Below, in pieces: positions 44,454 to 57,055 of a DNA stretch of 64,000 nucleotides (positions within the stretch are counted from its first letter, which is position 1; each line of letters begins with the position of its first letter). The DNA lies in contig CM033404.1 in assembly GCA_019426215.1 (NCBI GenBank), positions 25,426,843 through 25,490,842 on the forward strand. Direction: 5' to 3'. The notes under the pieces were generated by a model. It was given only the letters and a program-made list of their open reading frames with translations. It did not search any database and was not told where the DNA came from. This stretch comes from Buddleja alternifolia (lineage: Eukaryota > Streptophyta > Magnoliopsida > Lamiales > Scrophulariaceae). The translations under genes were made by a program, and so were the position numbers.

Positions 44454-46338
44454 GCTGTGATCCTTAAACATATGTTCCAAGTCGTGAATGGGCTCGTTGA
44501 CATGAAGGTATATCGATGAGACCCAAAAGACTTGCTTATATGATGCGTGCTCTTGATAGAGTGTCTCTCGTTCCATAGATATTGTCACGGTGAAAGCCTA
44601 TGCATGTATGAGGGTTCCTATTGTGTGAATAGGTATACTGAACAACCCTATGGAAGTTCCATTAAATGGAATCCCAGTTGAATCTGGAACTTCCAGTGGT
44701 CTTGTAGTATAAGAGTAATCCTTAGAACCTGAGGTTCCATTGGATGTCTTATACACAATCGAACATGTCTGGATTTGTTACATGATTACTTAGATGATCA
44801 CAAAGGGGCAAAAATAGGCATGGGCTGATTGTGTATGAAGGCACGTGAGAATCAAGATGAGATCTATCTCTGACATTAATCTTGTTAGTGAATCTCCTAT
44901 GTTTACATAGTGAATCGACTTTAGGAATCTTCGGCCAAAGTATGATATCTAAAGAGGCGTAGGGTTTCCTCGTTTAGATAGTTGAAAGTCGATCTCACCG
45001 TATTTGGGAAACATAGTTATCGAATTAATAGAGTTTCGACCTTAGCCACTGCTCTAGATTCAATCGGGAGATTAGATGGAGGGATCTTACTTATACAAGG
45101 ATCAAGATCACAAAAGGCGTATCTTTATCTTTGTCTTTATCTAGGTCTTCGTGGCCAGTTGCTAAATAGTAACCACTATTTGTAAGTGCCAAGAATTAAT
45201 ATGGTGATTAATTCGAGGCTTGATTAAATCAAAGGAATGATTTAGTCTAGTACTTTCTATTTTAGGAAAGCACACTAGCACTTTGGGAAAGTGTACTTAC
45301 TACTAGATAGTAGACGAGCCTAAGGGGTCACACACTTAACTCGTGAGAGTTACTGCTTAAATAATGTGATTAATCAATTTGAGGAAATTGAGGAAATTAC
45401 GAAAGTCTAGTTCTTTCCTAATATAGAATATGAATTAATTGAGGCGATTCAATTAATTCGACTATTTTAATTAATCTTGTAGAATTAATTGAATTAATGG
45501 ACCTAGTAGAGTCCAAGTATTTTATTTAGTTGGGCTTGGCCCAAGTTAAATAAATAAGTCAATTGAAATAAGTAAAATATAATTAAACGGATTTCAATTA
45601 TATGAGAATATTTAATTATGGGTTTAGCCCATAATTAGATATGGAGTCAAGAATTAAATCTTATACTCCAATTAAAGATGATGGCCAATTTTTTGAGCCC
45701 AAAAGACAGCTGGAGTTTGAACTCTTGGTGAAGAAGAAAAGGGTTTTCTTCTTCTCCAAGTCTTGCAGTTGGATTAGGATTCTAGGGTTCCTACTCTATA
45801 TATATGTGAATGCAAGACTAACACCCTAAGCCTCTTTTGAGTGAAAATTTTGAACCCCTAGCTGAAAAGGAAGAGAGTTTTTCTTGTCATCCTTAAGCAA
45901 AAATTTGCCCCTACCTTATTCTAATACGACGTCATTTTGTTCATGTGTTGAACTCAACGATTCACATATCTCATCCCTTCACATAATCAAGCCTAGGTTT
46001 TAGACTTAGATCTATTTCGTTGGCTAGCACCAATAACGAAGTAGGTGGTGACTTGCACGAGGTGTGGATACATCTTAAAGGTGTGACGTCTAGAGCACTA
46101 AAACCGGGGATACAATTGACGAGCGATTTCCTCTAGGAAATCGTGTGGAATTGCACCACAGGGTTGAAAAGATCCGATTCGTAGATGCGAGAATTTAATC
46201 GAAAGGTAAAAATTCTCGTAACCTTCTTTATAGCGTAATCGAGCACACCATTATTCCTGTTTCGAGTGGTTGTACATTTAAATTTTAAATTCCGCTGCCA
46301 CAAACAACCTGGGGAATAGAATCCAACCTAACACTAAT

Positions 46339-47239
46339 AAGCGATTGTGTGAGAAATCTTCGAAAATGATGCAAGATCAATTTGAAATGAGCATGATGGG
46401 TGAATTAACTTTCTTCTTAGGATTACCAGTTAAACATCTCCCTAATGGTATATTTATAAACCAAGCTCAATATACAAGAGATATGATTAAGAAATTTGGT
46501 ATGGAAAATGCATCATCTTAAAAAATTCCAAGGAGCCAAACGCTCAAGTTAGATAAAGATGAAAGTGGGAAGAAAATTGATATCACTAATTGTAGAGGTA
46601 TCATTGGATCACTTCTTTATCTTACCATTAGTAGACCTGATATTATGTTTTCGGTATGCATGTGTGCACGTTTTCAAGTTGATCCAAAAGAATCACACTT
46701 AATTGCTACTAAGAAGATCCTTAAATACCTAAAAGGCACACAAAATGTGGGCTTATGGTATCCAAGGGATTCTCCTTTTGAACTAATTGGTTATTCAGAC
46801 GCAGATTTTGTAGGATGCGAAATAGATAGAAAAAGTACTAGTGGTACATGTCAATTTCTAGGTGATAGATTAGTTTCGTGGCATAGTAAGAAACAACAAT
46901 CCATAGTGACTTCTACCACTGAGGCAGAGTATGTAACCGCTGGAAGCTGTTGTACACAAATTATTTGGATGAGGCAACAACTTAGAGATTATGGAACAAT
47001 CTTAGGTTCTACCCCAATCCACTGTGACAACCAAAACGCTTTAGTTATGACCCAAAACCCAGTCCTTCATTCTAGAGCTAAACACATTGACATTCGCTAC
47101 CATTTCTTGTGTGACCATGTTCAAAAGAAAGATATCTCCATGCATGTCATTGGAACTGACAAACAATTGGATCTTCACCAAAGCGCTCAACGAACAACGT
47201 TTTCTCACTTTGAGAAGTGAATTAGGTATGATTGATTAA
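46339..47239 (+). pseudogene. pol: C2: pol, second part (RT end and RNase H)
   Basis: It resumes with KRLCEKSSKMMQDQFEMSMMGE. TAA near 46519 interrupts it, and RNase H then runs in one frame to 47220. It has GYSDADFVGCE, TTEAEYVTAGS and HCDNQNAL, so the three acidic catalytic positions are present. A small deletion at DKQL shifts the end out of frame. The original end is at about 47239. Confidence 0.88.
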
Positions 47240-47949
47240 AACTCTTAATAAATTGGAATGAGTTATCACTTTTGGGGGAACTTTAAAATTTTACTTATCC
47301 CAATCAATAAGTGTCTATGATCAAAAGTGATTTTCAAAATTCTGTGCATTGATCATTAGCGTTTATCTTTTATGCATGACAAAATCAATCTCTAATAAAA
47401 TTAAATAAAAATATCTTTTAAAGATCAAAAGCGATGAAAATTTATTAAAAGACTTCAGCGTTAAGAAAATTCCCACTTGAACGCTAAGTAACTTCTTTGA
47501 AAATCATGCATTGTTTTCATCGCTAAAAGGTAGCGTGTGGATAAGTTAAAAAAGATGAGATTTGACAACTGTCCACTCGCTCCTGTCTGGGTATGTGTCA
47601 GTGTACCATTAGGCACGTGCAGCTCACACTGAATATTTTCAAAATCTCAAACGTTTTTGAAAAGTAACTGCAGACTCCAAATTTTATATTTCACAGCAGT
47701 TAACCAAATATATCGCGCCTTTTTACATCCGTCTTTATGATTAAACGACTTACATTTAATGTTTCTAATTCCTAAGTTAATACGTGTCATTTATCTAAGC
47801 TATTGAGGAGTTACTTTTTGCACTCTATTTAAACCCTTCAAATTTTTACAGAAAAACTTTATCACTTTCAAATTCCCTTTACTGTAAAAATTCTCTCAAG
47901 GCAGAAAAGCTTTCTTTTAACTCTCTCAAAAAGCTTCAATCTTTCATCA
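47240..47949 (+). promoter_or_regulatory. C2: spacer with candidate promoter of the third gene
   Basis: Non-coding. The TATA-like CTATTTAAA at 47825-47833 is about 115 bases before the ATG of ORF3. It is followed by a leader rich in CTCTC and TTTC. The bases around the start, TCATCAATGGCG, fit the plant start consensus. C1 has lost this part. Confidence 0.5.
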
Positions 47950-49169
47950 ATGGCGCCACCAAAATCCTCAAAAATTGCTGCCGGAAAATCTTCTAAGTCC
48001 AAAACTGAGAAGAAAGTTACAGTCAATGTCGGATTTCTGGTAAATTGGGATTACCTTTTCAACAACCAAAACTTTTCTTTGAGAACCATTCTTCCTCTCA
48101 ATAAAAACCTTGTTAACCTCCCATTCCTCGATTCACGAAGAATAAGCTCTTTTCTTCTTTGAAAATGCTATCATTTCTGACGATGAGAACTCTATTTCCT
48201 GCGCGTTTCCCTTTGCCAAAGAAACTATCACTCTTACTCCTCAACTACTGTCCACATTACTGCAACTACTTACTCATGGTGGAGAAGTTGAAGATATAAC
48301 CCTTGGAGATGCCACCAAGGTCTGGGAACTGATCAAGAAGAAGAACATTGACGCAGCGTATGCATCAAACTTCAAGAAGAATGACTTGAAGGGCGAATAT
48401 GTCATTCTAGCTGATATCTGTGCAAAGATGATCGAGTGCAGAAAAAGAAGTTTTGATAAGGTTTCCAATATACAGTACAAGATGATGATCACTATTTTAA
48501 CAGAGCTGAAGGTCAATTGCGCCAGATACGTTTTCAATCGCTTCAAGGCAGCAATCGAACAATCGATTAATCCCAAGCCATACGAGATTGTCTTAAGTCT
48601 TCTTTTAAGCGCTAGTGGTTACGTTAATACCACAGGTAAAAAGGTTCCAGCGCTTAAGTTTTACGGAAAGAAAATGATCAGCGAACTGCTAAACCCTAAG
48701 CGTCGAGGTGGTGCAGCGGTTCCTAAGGAGGAACGTGAGCGAGTCCTTGCTAAAGGAAATGTTTGTAGTGATGATGAGGAACAAGAGACATCGTCTTCAT
48801 CATCATCATCATTAGAAGAGGAAGTGGTGGTTAAGTGACCGAAAAGAAAGATCATCTTGAAAGTCCCTAAGCCATCCAAGCCAGCCAAGAAGCAGAAGTA
48901 GAAGTCTCCTTTTTCTCCTCCTAGATCTCCTTCTGCCCCTCCCGTTTTTGTTATCTCTCTAGAAGAAGAAGAAGCAGAAGAGGAAGAAGTACCACTAGCC
49001 CTCAAGCGTACTCCTTGGTCCAATCCAAGAGGATCAACAAGCGCTCCAGCCGAGCCAGCGCTTGAAGAACCAGTGAGTGTTTCTTCCCCTCCTCCTTCTG
49101 AATTCGTTCCTGAATCAATTCCAGAGCCTGAAGTTGCTACTCCTTTTGAGAAGCTTGCTCGTTTTTAGG

Positions 49170-49252
49170 GTAAGTACTTGTGACAAACAATGTATTTTAT
49201 CCTTTCCTCGTTAGGTTTACGTTTTCTAACGCTAAGGATAAAACTCTCTCAG
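49170..49252 (+). other. C2 ORF3: intron 1
   Basis: GTAAGT donor, CTCTCTCAG acceptor, 83 bp, phase 1. The equivalent in C1 is 31778-32819. Confidence 0.6.
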
Positions 49253-49438
49253 TCGAAAGTGAAGCGATTATTCAAGATGTCTTTAATACTTTTGACAAAT
49301 TGAAGATATCCATTCGTGTTGATCCCCTCACTTTTTTCCTCGATTTAGATCCTGATGAAAAAGTTTTGGAGCCTGAGGATATGGAACCTTCCACTTCCAA
49401 AGATCAAGCGACTGAAATAGTCAAAGAGATTCCTCAAA

Positions 49439-49515
49439 GTAAGCACTTTAGTATTTTTATCATCTATTTCTACTTAGTAGAAATCTTTTATTTCTCAAAC
49501 GCTTGCCTGTATTAG
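49439..49515 (+). other. C2 ORF3: intron 2
   Basis: GTAAGC donor, CTGTATTAG acceptor, 77 bp, phase 1. Exon 2 between the introns is 186 nt, against 180 in C1, and both are multiples of three. Confidence 0.62.
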
Positions 49516-52326
49516 CTCAAAATGAACCAGATGCTGATGCACCTCCGCCTCTTGAGGTCAATGTTGAATTGGATGTAGAAATGACAACAGTTGTGGATAT
49601 CGCTAAAGAAATTGCTCAAGTCCTTCCTGACGCTGAAATATCACTAGCTCGTGAAGAGACTGTTCATGCTGAGCGGTCGATTGAAGTGGCCCCTATCCCA
49701 ACTGAAGCGATTGTCATTGTTCCTACTCCAACCGGACCTCCTCCCCGTGTCATCAACTTTTTTCCTCGCGGCTATGATGAAAATGTTGAATATTACTTTG
49801 CCGCTATAGAAAATGACACCAGGAAATTGGTTGAAATGGAGATTGCATTTCAAGATACTCTCCACAACTTTGATCTCTCTAACTTAAAGAAATTTGAGTT
49901 TTTCGAGAGGTTTTCCGACCTTGGTCTGTACTCGCTAGATCGTCTGCAATCGCGGTTAGAATACATTCGGCGACCAGCGATAAATTTGACAGATTTCAAC
50001 CGGGAGCGTTTCAACTTTACAGGACGGTCTGAAGAATCTTTCTATCCTCTTCATCCGAACAAAATTATCATCAAGAATCCACACATGGATGATTGGCTGA
50101 AGAATCCAGATGAAGAGGATCTCAATAAAATTGGGTACTCTGCTTTGCCGAAGTTTGTTCACTCTCCTCAGAACACTCTCTCTCTTAGGCCCCTCAAACT
50201 TTGGAAAAGAAAAGGACTAGTCGTTGCTGACTGTCCAAATCCTGTCAACTCTTGGCTAGAAGATGAAGCCCGTGAATACCTTGTCGGACTTTGGGCAGAT
50301 GATTATGAAAGAGAATTTGATCGCTTTGAGAAGTATCTCGCCGCTAGAATAGATAAGAAGAAGTTTGAGAAACTTGACAAGCAGTGGATGATGCATACTG
50401 TTCAGTGGGCTGAATAATTTGTGTTGCACTTCTACACCCTTGAAGAGCTTGCGAGATGTCCATTTTTATTTGAATTTGGAGTAGAATACAGACGCCGAGG
50501 ATTTGCTGTATTTCTACTTGAGAAAGGCAAGATTCTCATTAGGAATATTAGCGACTTACCTTTTTAGAGACAACTTACAGAACGCTATATTCGCCAGCAG
50601 CTCGCTTTATTCAGTCAAGAATGACGCTACGTTTTTCACAGAAATTAGAATTTTGTCCAGCGTATTTTTCCAGATTTGAATGAGGATGCATCTATAAGCA
50701 AGCATGATGCCATCCAAGGGCCGAGTCATGTGCACATGCGGCTTACTGATGAGCATGCTATTTTTCACAGAGACAGAAGAGCGATTGTTGAGAATGCTCA
50801 CTCGCTAGACGTCATGTTCAATGACATTATGGCTTAAATAATTTCAGAGGCTACAATCTTTTGCCTGTCCTCGTTTGTGAGCAAAATATTCAAGTGGCCA
50901 AAATCCTATCACTAATCAGGCCAGTGGTTCAAAAAGCTACTCAAGCACTTGTGCCATTTATTTTGGACTTTTACAACTCTTATATTTCAGGTATCGATAT
51001 TCCGGAGGATGTGCATTTTGCACTCAGTACTGAAGAGCGCATACACGCTATATTCTTCATTCCGCAGACGAACATTATTAGTCCAAGGCATGTGACATAA
51101 GCGATTGGCCCACACTGGGTTATTGCTGCTGAAAAACCTTCTCCTCCAGTGGAGATTGTTGAAATAGATGAGGAGCCAACTCCTACTGCGGACGTCGCTC
51201 TTATTCAAGACGCTGATATGAAAATAGAAGTTGCCCATAGCGCTCCATTAGTCGAGGTTCCAACTGTTGCTCAAGTTGCAGAGATTGATAATGCAACTTA
51301 ATCTGTTGAGCAAGTGATAGAAGAAGTACATGCAGAGATTGCTAAAGAGCCTTAAGAGCCATTTATCCGAGATAAATCAAAAGGAAAGGCTATAGTTTCT
51401 AGCTCATACAGACTAATTCTGTCCCCTGAGCGTTCTTCTTCATCGGACTCTGACTCGAAAAGTGATCAAGAGACATAAGACTTGAGACGAGCCATTAGGA
51501 ACTCGCTCAACATCATTTAGGGTTCCTGCTCTAAGATGCTCAAGAATGATGATAGAATATCAAGTTAGTCTCTGACGCTAGAAGCCGTGATATTGCAAAT
51601 GCTGCTACAAAGAGTACTATAGCAATAATCAACAGCATATCACCGCTGATCACTAGCCTTTCCAAAGAGTTCAATCGCCACTTAGCCCAGAACGCTTCAA
51701 CTGATACTTAGCGACACAATTCTTCCAATTCGGTTGCTCAGAGTATTGCGGAACAAGTCGCTCTACTTGTTGAAGAAGTTAGGCTATTGCGAAGAGATAT
51801 CACGGACCTCAAGACCTCCCTTGATGATGCCAAGAAGAGGGAAGATGAGAAAGAAAAGCATCAACTGTCTAAAGCCAAAGGAAAAGCCTTAGCGGAGCCA
51901 ATATCAAAGACTAATAATAAACATTAGCGCTCCATGTTTGAAGAAATAGTATGCATAAAGAAGATGCTCACTAAGAAACGAAAGCCAAGATACTATCAAG
52001 ACAGGCACAGGCTTTCGGACATTGATGTTGAATTTTTAGAAGGTATGAGTTTTCATCCATATGCTAAACCTTTGAGAAGACCTGTACATTGGAAACCATC
52101 CAGCGACCGAACACAAGATATTTATCACAATCTAATCTGGATGCTCGGGATCCTTCCAAGGTAATGGAAGGAAAGACTCCTGGAATTAAATCAAAGTGCT
52201 AAACAGAGACGTGAGGACTATAATGAAGTCTATCATACAACAGTGATAGACATCGATCAAGTCCTTCTAGATCTAGCGAATGAAATATTCCAAGAAGAGG
52301 TTTCCAAGAAGCGACAGAAGAAATGA

Positions 52327-52421
52327 ATGCCTATATTTCTTTATCTCTTATGTATCTATTGCTATTTCTTTTTGCTTTATACTTTTTCAGCGCAATCATT
52401 GTATGTTTTTAAATTCCATGT
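52327..52421 (+). other. C2: start of 3' untranslated region, cut by F
   Basis: Short non-coding stretch after the ORF3 stop. CATGT at 52417-52421 would be the left TSD of F, and the right copy is outside the window. Confidence 0.6.
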
Positions 52422-54505
52422 TGTTAGAGTTCATGCCCGGCGCACCAATTTTGGGTGTCATTCTATGTAATAATAACTCTAGCTGAATGATCTTTTTTGT
52501 ATAAATAAAGTTAATCTGTTGCCATTCTTTATTCGTGTATATAGCTTGGTCTTAACTTAGAATAAAGTCCCGAAGGATCACACATAACTATGGGACATCA
52601 TTGCGCATCAGGAATGGCAATGATGGAATATGTCTCTAAGGCTGTGGTCCTTAAACATATGTTCCAAGTCATGAATGGGCTCATCGAGATGAAGGGATAT
52701 CAATGAGACCCAAAAGACTTGCTTATATGATGCATACTCTTGATAAAGTATATCTCGTTCCATAGATATTGGCACGGTGAAAGCCTATGCCTATATGAGG
52801 ATTTCCATTGTGGGAATAGGTATACTGAACAGCCCAATGGAAGTTCCATTAAATGGAATCCCAGTCAAATCTGGAACTTCCAGTGGTCTTGTAGTATAAG
52901 AGTAGTCCTTAGAACCTGAGGTTCCATTGGATGTCTTATACACAATTGAACATGTCTTGGTTTGTTACATGATTTCTTAGATGATCACAAATGGGTAAAA
53001 TCAGACATGAGCTGATTGTGTATGAAGGCACGTGAGAATCAAGATGGGATCTATCTCTGACATTAGTCTTGTCAGTGAATCTCCTATGTTTACATAGTGA
53101 ATCGACTTTAGGAATCTTCGGCAGAAGTATGATATCTAAATAGGCGTAGGGTTCCCTCGTTTAGATAGTCGAAAGTCGATCTCACCGTATTTGGTAAACA
53201 TAGTTATTGAATTAATAGAGCTTTGACCTTAGCCACTGCTCTAGATTCAATCGGGAGATTAGATGGAGGGATCTTACTTATACAAGGATCAAGATCACGA
53301 AAGGTGTATCCTTATATTCGTCTTTATCTAGGTCTTCATGGCCTGTTGCTAGACAGTAACCACGATTTGTAAGTGTCGAGAATTAATTTGGTGATTAATT
53401 CGAGGTTTGATTAAATTAAAGGAATGATTTAATCTAGTACTTTCTATTTTAGGAAAGCACACTAGCACTAAAGTGTACTTACTACTAGATAGTAGACGAG
53501 CTTAAGGGGTCACACACTTAACTCGTGAGAGTCACTACTTAAATGATATGATTAATCAATTTGAGGAAATTGAGAAAATTAGGAAAGTCTAATCCTTTCC
53601 TAATAAGGAATATGAATTAATTGAGGCGATTCAATTAATTCGATTATTTTAATTAATCTTGTAGAATTAATTAAATTAATGGACCTAGTCGAGTCCAAGT
53701 ATTTTATTTAGTTGGGCTTGACCCAAGTTAAATAAATAAGCCAAATGGAATAAGTAATATAAATATAATTAAACGAGTTTTAACTATATGAGAATATTTA
53801 ATTGATGGGTTTAGCCCATAATTAAAAATGGAATCAAGAATTGATTTTTGGATTCCAATTAAAGGGTGATAGCTGATTTTTTAGCCCAAAATGAGAGGGG
53901 TTCGAATTCTTGGTGAAAAAGAAAAGGGTTTTCTTCTTCTCCAAGTTTTGCAGTTGGATTAGGATTCTAGGACTCCTATTCTATATATATGTGAATGCAA
54001 GACTAAAACCCTAAGCCTCCTATGAGTGTAAAATTCGAACCCTGGCTAGAAAAAGAAGAGAGTTTTTTTCCCTTGTCATCCTTGAGAAAAAAATTGCCCC
54101 CTACCTTGTTCCAATACGACATCATTTTGTTCATGTGTTGAACTCAACGATTCACATATTCCATCCCTTCACATAATCAAGCCTAGGTTTTAGACCTAGA
54201 TCTATTTCATTGGCTAGCACCAATAACGAAGTATGTGGTGACTTGAACGAGGTGTGGATACATCTTAGAGGTGCGACGTTTGGAGCACTAACACTAGAGA
54301 TACGATTGATGGGCGATTTCCTCCTAGAAATCGTGTGGACTTGCACGACAGGGTTGAAAAGATCCGAATCGTTTCCGCGAGAATTTAATCGAAAGGTAAA
54401 AATTCTCGTAACCTTCTTTATAGCGTAATCGAGCACACCATTATTTCTGTTTCGGGTGGTTGTACGTTTAAATTTTAATTTCCGCTGCCACGAGCCACCC
54501 CAACA
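52422..54505 (+). repeat. F: 5' LTR
   Basis: TGTTAGAGTTCATGCC to CACCCCAACA, 2,084 bp. A TATA-like TATATATAT is at 53982-53990. K and the 3' fragment at 63417-64000 are further copies. The block GAGGTGTGGATACATCTTA at 54249 is shared with the LTR of A. Confidence 0.92.
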
Positions 54506-54506
54506 G

Positions 54507-54518
54507 TGGTATCAGAGC
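54507..54518 (+). other. F: primer-binding site (tRNA-iMet type)
   Basis: TGGTATCAGAGC lies one base after the LTR. Confidence 0.92.
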
Positions 54519-56279
54519 CATGGTTGGTTCGATTAAGCTATATTATGTGTTAGCATGTTTTATTTACGCATATGCAAATTGGTGCATGTTAAAAATATGT
54601 TCGTCATTTAGAATAATTGATTTTTCCATTGGGATATAATTAAATGTTTTTGTGTAAAACGATTTTGGTTTTAAAAATTCAATTGAAAAGGATGAATCTT
54701 GGGTGTGTGTGGATTTATTTGGATGGTGAAGGATGGTTTTGGAATCACCGGTGGTAGGACGACGCAAGATGATCGGGCCGAAGGCTCAATTGTCGAGTAA
54801 TTATGCCTGGCCCGAGGTGGGATCGAATTGGTCCATCATTGACTGAACGAATCACTCATGGTTGAAAAAGGGAGAAATCCCGTATAGCAATAGGTGCTGT
54901 CACCCGAGCCCAGGCCCGGGGTGACTAGCGCCCGGGCACAGGCCGGTGAGACCTGGTGGTCTCGCCTCTGTCAGCGGCGCTTGGGCGCGGCAATGTTGGG
55001 GCCTGGGCGCCGTCAAGTAAGCGCCCAAGCGTGGGTCTGCTGGCGCCCGGGCTCGATCGGAAGACTTGGGTCGAATTTTTTTTCTTCTTTTTGATGCCAG
55101 AAGGTCGGGTAACCCAAAAACCTTACCCCAGTTGATTGTTTAAAGACCTATAATTTCTGAAAAAGGTTTTGGAAATTGGAAATCAATATTATCACGATGA
55201 AATTTGCAATTATGTTTAGACGACGGATGGGTAAATTTTGGATATCGCATATATATATGTTTGTTGCTTGGCATGCTTATGTGATGGGGATGAACCACGA
55301 GCCTAGTCTATGTTGTTTGGTTTTCTTTGAATGTAATATTCTAGAGTTGTAAAAATAGCCGGTTTGGCTTTTACTTTTCTGTCAAGTAGATTAGTAGTAG
55401 TTGGTAGACTATGTAATCGAAGACGAAGCCAAGACTTGAAGACTTGTATGCTGTGGTGGAACCCATTGTAATAGTCTAGTTGTTTTTACTTTCTAGAATG
55501 TCCTGGCTCACTTTGGCTCAGTGGGTTAGTAGGTTAGGGCTCGAGGTGGTTCATCCTCGATTTACCGCTTTATGGGATGTTTATTTATCTTTCTGATATG
55601 ATATGTGATGTGTTCTGTGATGCATGCATAGGATAGATAACTAAACAAGATAATTGTAATGCTGATGAAACCTATTTGTATGCAATGTAATTCCCTCCTT
55701 GAAACATATTAGGCTAATGTGGGAATAGAATTGGAGTTCTATTTCCATTCCTTCCATCATAAGTAATTGCCATGTGATATGCCACTGAAGTTCAAATCCA
55801 TTTGCTCAGAAAATGGGATGGGTTGAACCTAAGAAAGGCTGTGAGCATTACTAAGCATATGGTGCCCTATGGAATCATTGGTTTCATTACTTAGCTCAGA
55901 GGGGTAATGGAATTGATGATTGACCACGGGATATTTGATGGGTCGAGCCTAACATCGACTACCATGTGTTAGCTCAGAAAATAGGGCACATGCGAAAGAT
56001 GAGGAAAAAGATCTTGAGAACTATCAAGGAAGATGGAAGGCCCGGTAAGGCTACTATTCAAACTAGTCATATGTTAGCTCAGAAAATGGGGCATATGATG
56101 AAGTTTGGATAGATTTCAAGCCCACTAAAGAATTAACTATTCTTCGAATCACACCAAGAGGGTGGTTGGATTTGGAAAAATAGTGGGAGACTGTACAATT
56201 TAAGACCAAATTGTATAAGAACTTTATTTGAAAATCCGTTACTTATCGTCTGCCTCGTACGTTTTGTAGATAGCACGAT
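54519..56279 (+). other. F: untranslated leader
   Basis: It is related to the leader of A. It holds the palindrome CACCGGTG (54746-54753), about 240 bases from the LTR, and the two complementary arms at 55288-55306 and 55535-55556. It also has a GC-rich island at 54890-55070 with many variants of GCGCCCGGGC and GCGCCCAAGCG. No convincing gene is present. Confidence 0.8.
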
Positions 56280-57055
56280 ATGTCTAATCTATTCAAAACA
56301 ATTCTCGAAACAAACAAACTAACTGGTCCCAACTTTGAAGATTGGTTTTGTAACCTCAAGATTATCCTTTTGTCTGAGAAAAGGGCGTATATCCTTGATA
56401 CACCAGTGCAAGAGGATCCAGAAGAGGACTCATCTGATGATGAGAAGTTCCAGTACCAGCAATGGAAGGAAGATGACATGCAAGTACAATGTCTCATGTT
56501 TGCTTCAATGAGCAATGAGTTACAAAGGCAACAAGAGACAATCGAGAACTCTGCGTCGATTCTTCTCCATCTGCAAGAGTTGTATAGTTCTAAATCAAGG
56601 AGAGAGAGATTTGCAATCTCAAGGGAGCTTTTCAGGGCTCGCATGACTGATGGCTCTGATGTAAGTGCGCACGTGTTCAAGATGATAGGGCTGATTGAAA
56701 AGTTGGCTAATCTTGATGTGATACTTAATGACGAGCTATCTATGGACTTGGTCCTACAGTCACTCCCTAGTTCTTATGATCAATTTGTGGTCAACTTCAA
56801 CATGAATCAACTTGAAGCTACGCTTCCTGAGTTGTTGAACATGCTGAATACGGCTGAAAGCACAATAAATAAAGACAAGGCAGTACTTCTTGTGAATTCA
56901 TCTTCTAAACCTAAGAAAGGTAACAAGAAGAAGAACAAGACTAAGAAACTAAAAGGCAAAGGAGGAATCAAGAAGGGTAAGAAAGCTAAATCGGATAAGT
57001 GCTTTAAATGTGAGAAGACTGGGCACTGGCAAAGGAACTGCAAAGACCCACCAGC
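56280..57055 (+). CDS. gag: F: gag
   Basis: It opens at ATG 56280 (MSNLFKTILETNKLTGPNF) and is intact through capsid (ERFAISRELFRARMTDGSD, LQSLPSSYDQFVVNFNMNQLE). A Lys-rich stretch and the zinc knuckle CFKCEKTGHWQRNC (about 57000-57041) follow. It continues in frame into protease. This is the only gag in the window with an uninterrupted frame, although the downstream pol is dead. Confidence 0.88.

Larger units (their letters stand above)
42712..46333 (+). mobile_element. K: solo copia LTR (F-type) in C2 pol, holding I
   Basis: It starts TGTTAGAGTTTATGCC and ends CCAACCTAACA. It aligns from end to end with the 5' LTR of F (52422-54505). No primer site or gene follows, and C2 pol resumes immediately, so it is a solo LTR left by LTR-LTR recombination. 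Without I it is about 2.1 kb. A TATA-like TATATATAT is at 45797-45805. Confidence 0.92.
47950..52326 (+). pseudogene. C2: third gene (ORF3) with two introns
   Basis: Unknown protein of about 1,400 codons on the + strand after pol. Proposed exons are 47950-49169, 49253-49438 and 49516-52326. The N-terminus is Lys/Ser-rich (MAPPKSSKIAAGKSSKSK), then VGFLVNWDYLF, a Ser-run acidic stretch, and a middle domain with FFPRGYDENVEYYFA and RPLKLWKRKGL. Next come EEFV-like HFYTLEELARC and FFIPQTNIISPRH, and the tail is charged and helical. There is no membrane helix or signal peptide. Stops (near 49167, 50415, 50835 and 51099) and frameshifts (about 48160) disable it. Position resembles the env-like gene of SIRE elements. 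Conservation with C1 argues it was once functional. Confidence 0.68.
36617..52421 (+). mobile_element. C2: SIRE-type copia element with a third gene
   Basis: It has a 5' LTR, primer site, gag with a coiled coil, pol, spacer and third gene. Its pol is split by the solo LTR K. F begins at 52422, before any 3' LTR of C2 is seen, so the C2 end lies right of the window. Features supporting the SIRE group are the long gag with coiled coil, motifs such as CDACQMGKQ and RKSTSGTCQFLG, and an extra gene after pol. Confidence 0.88.
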
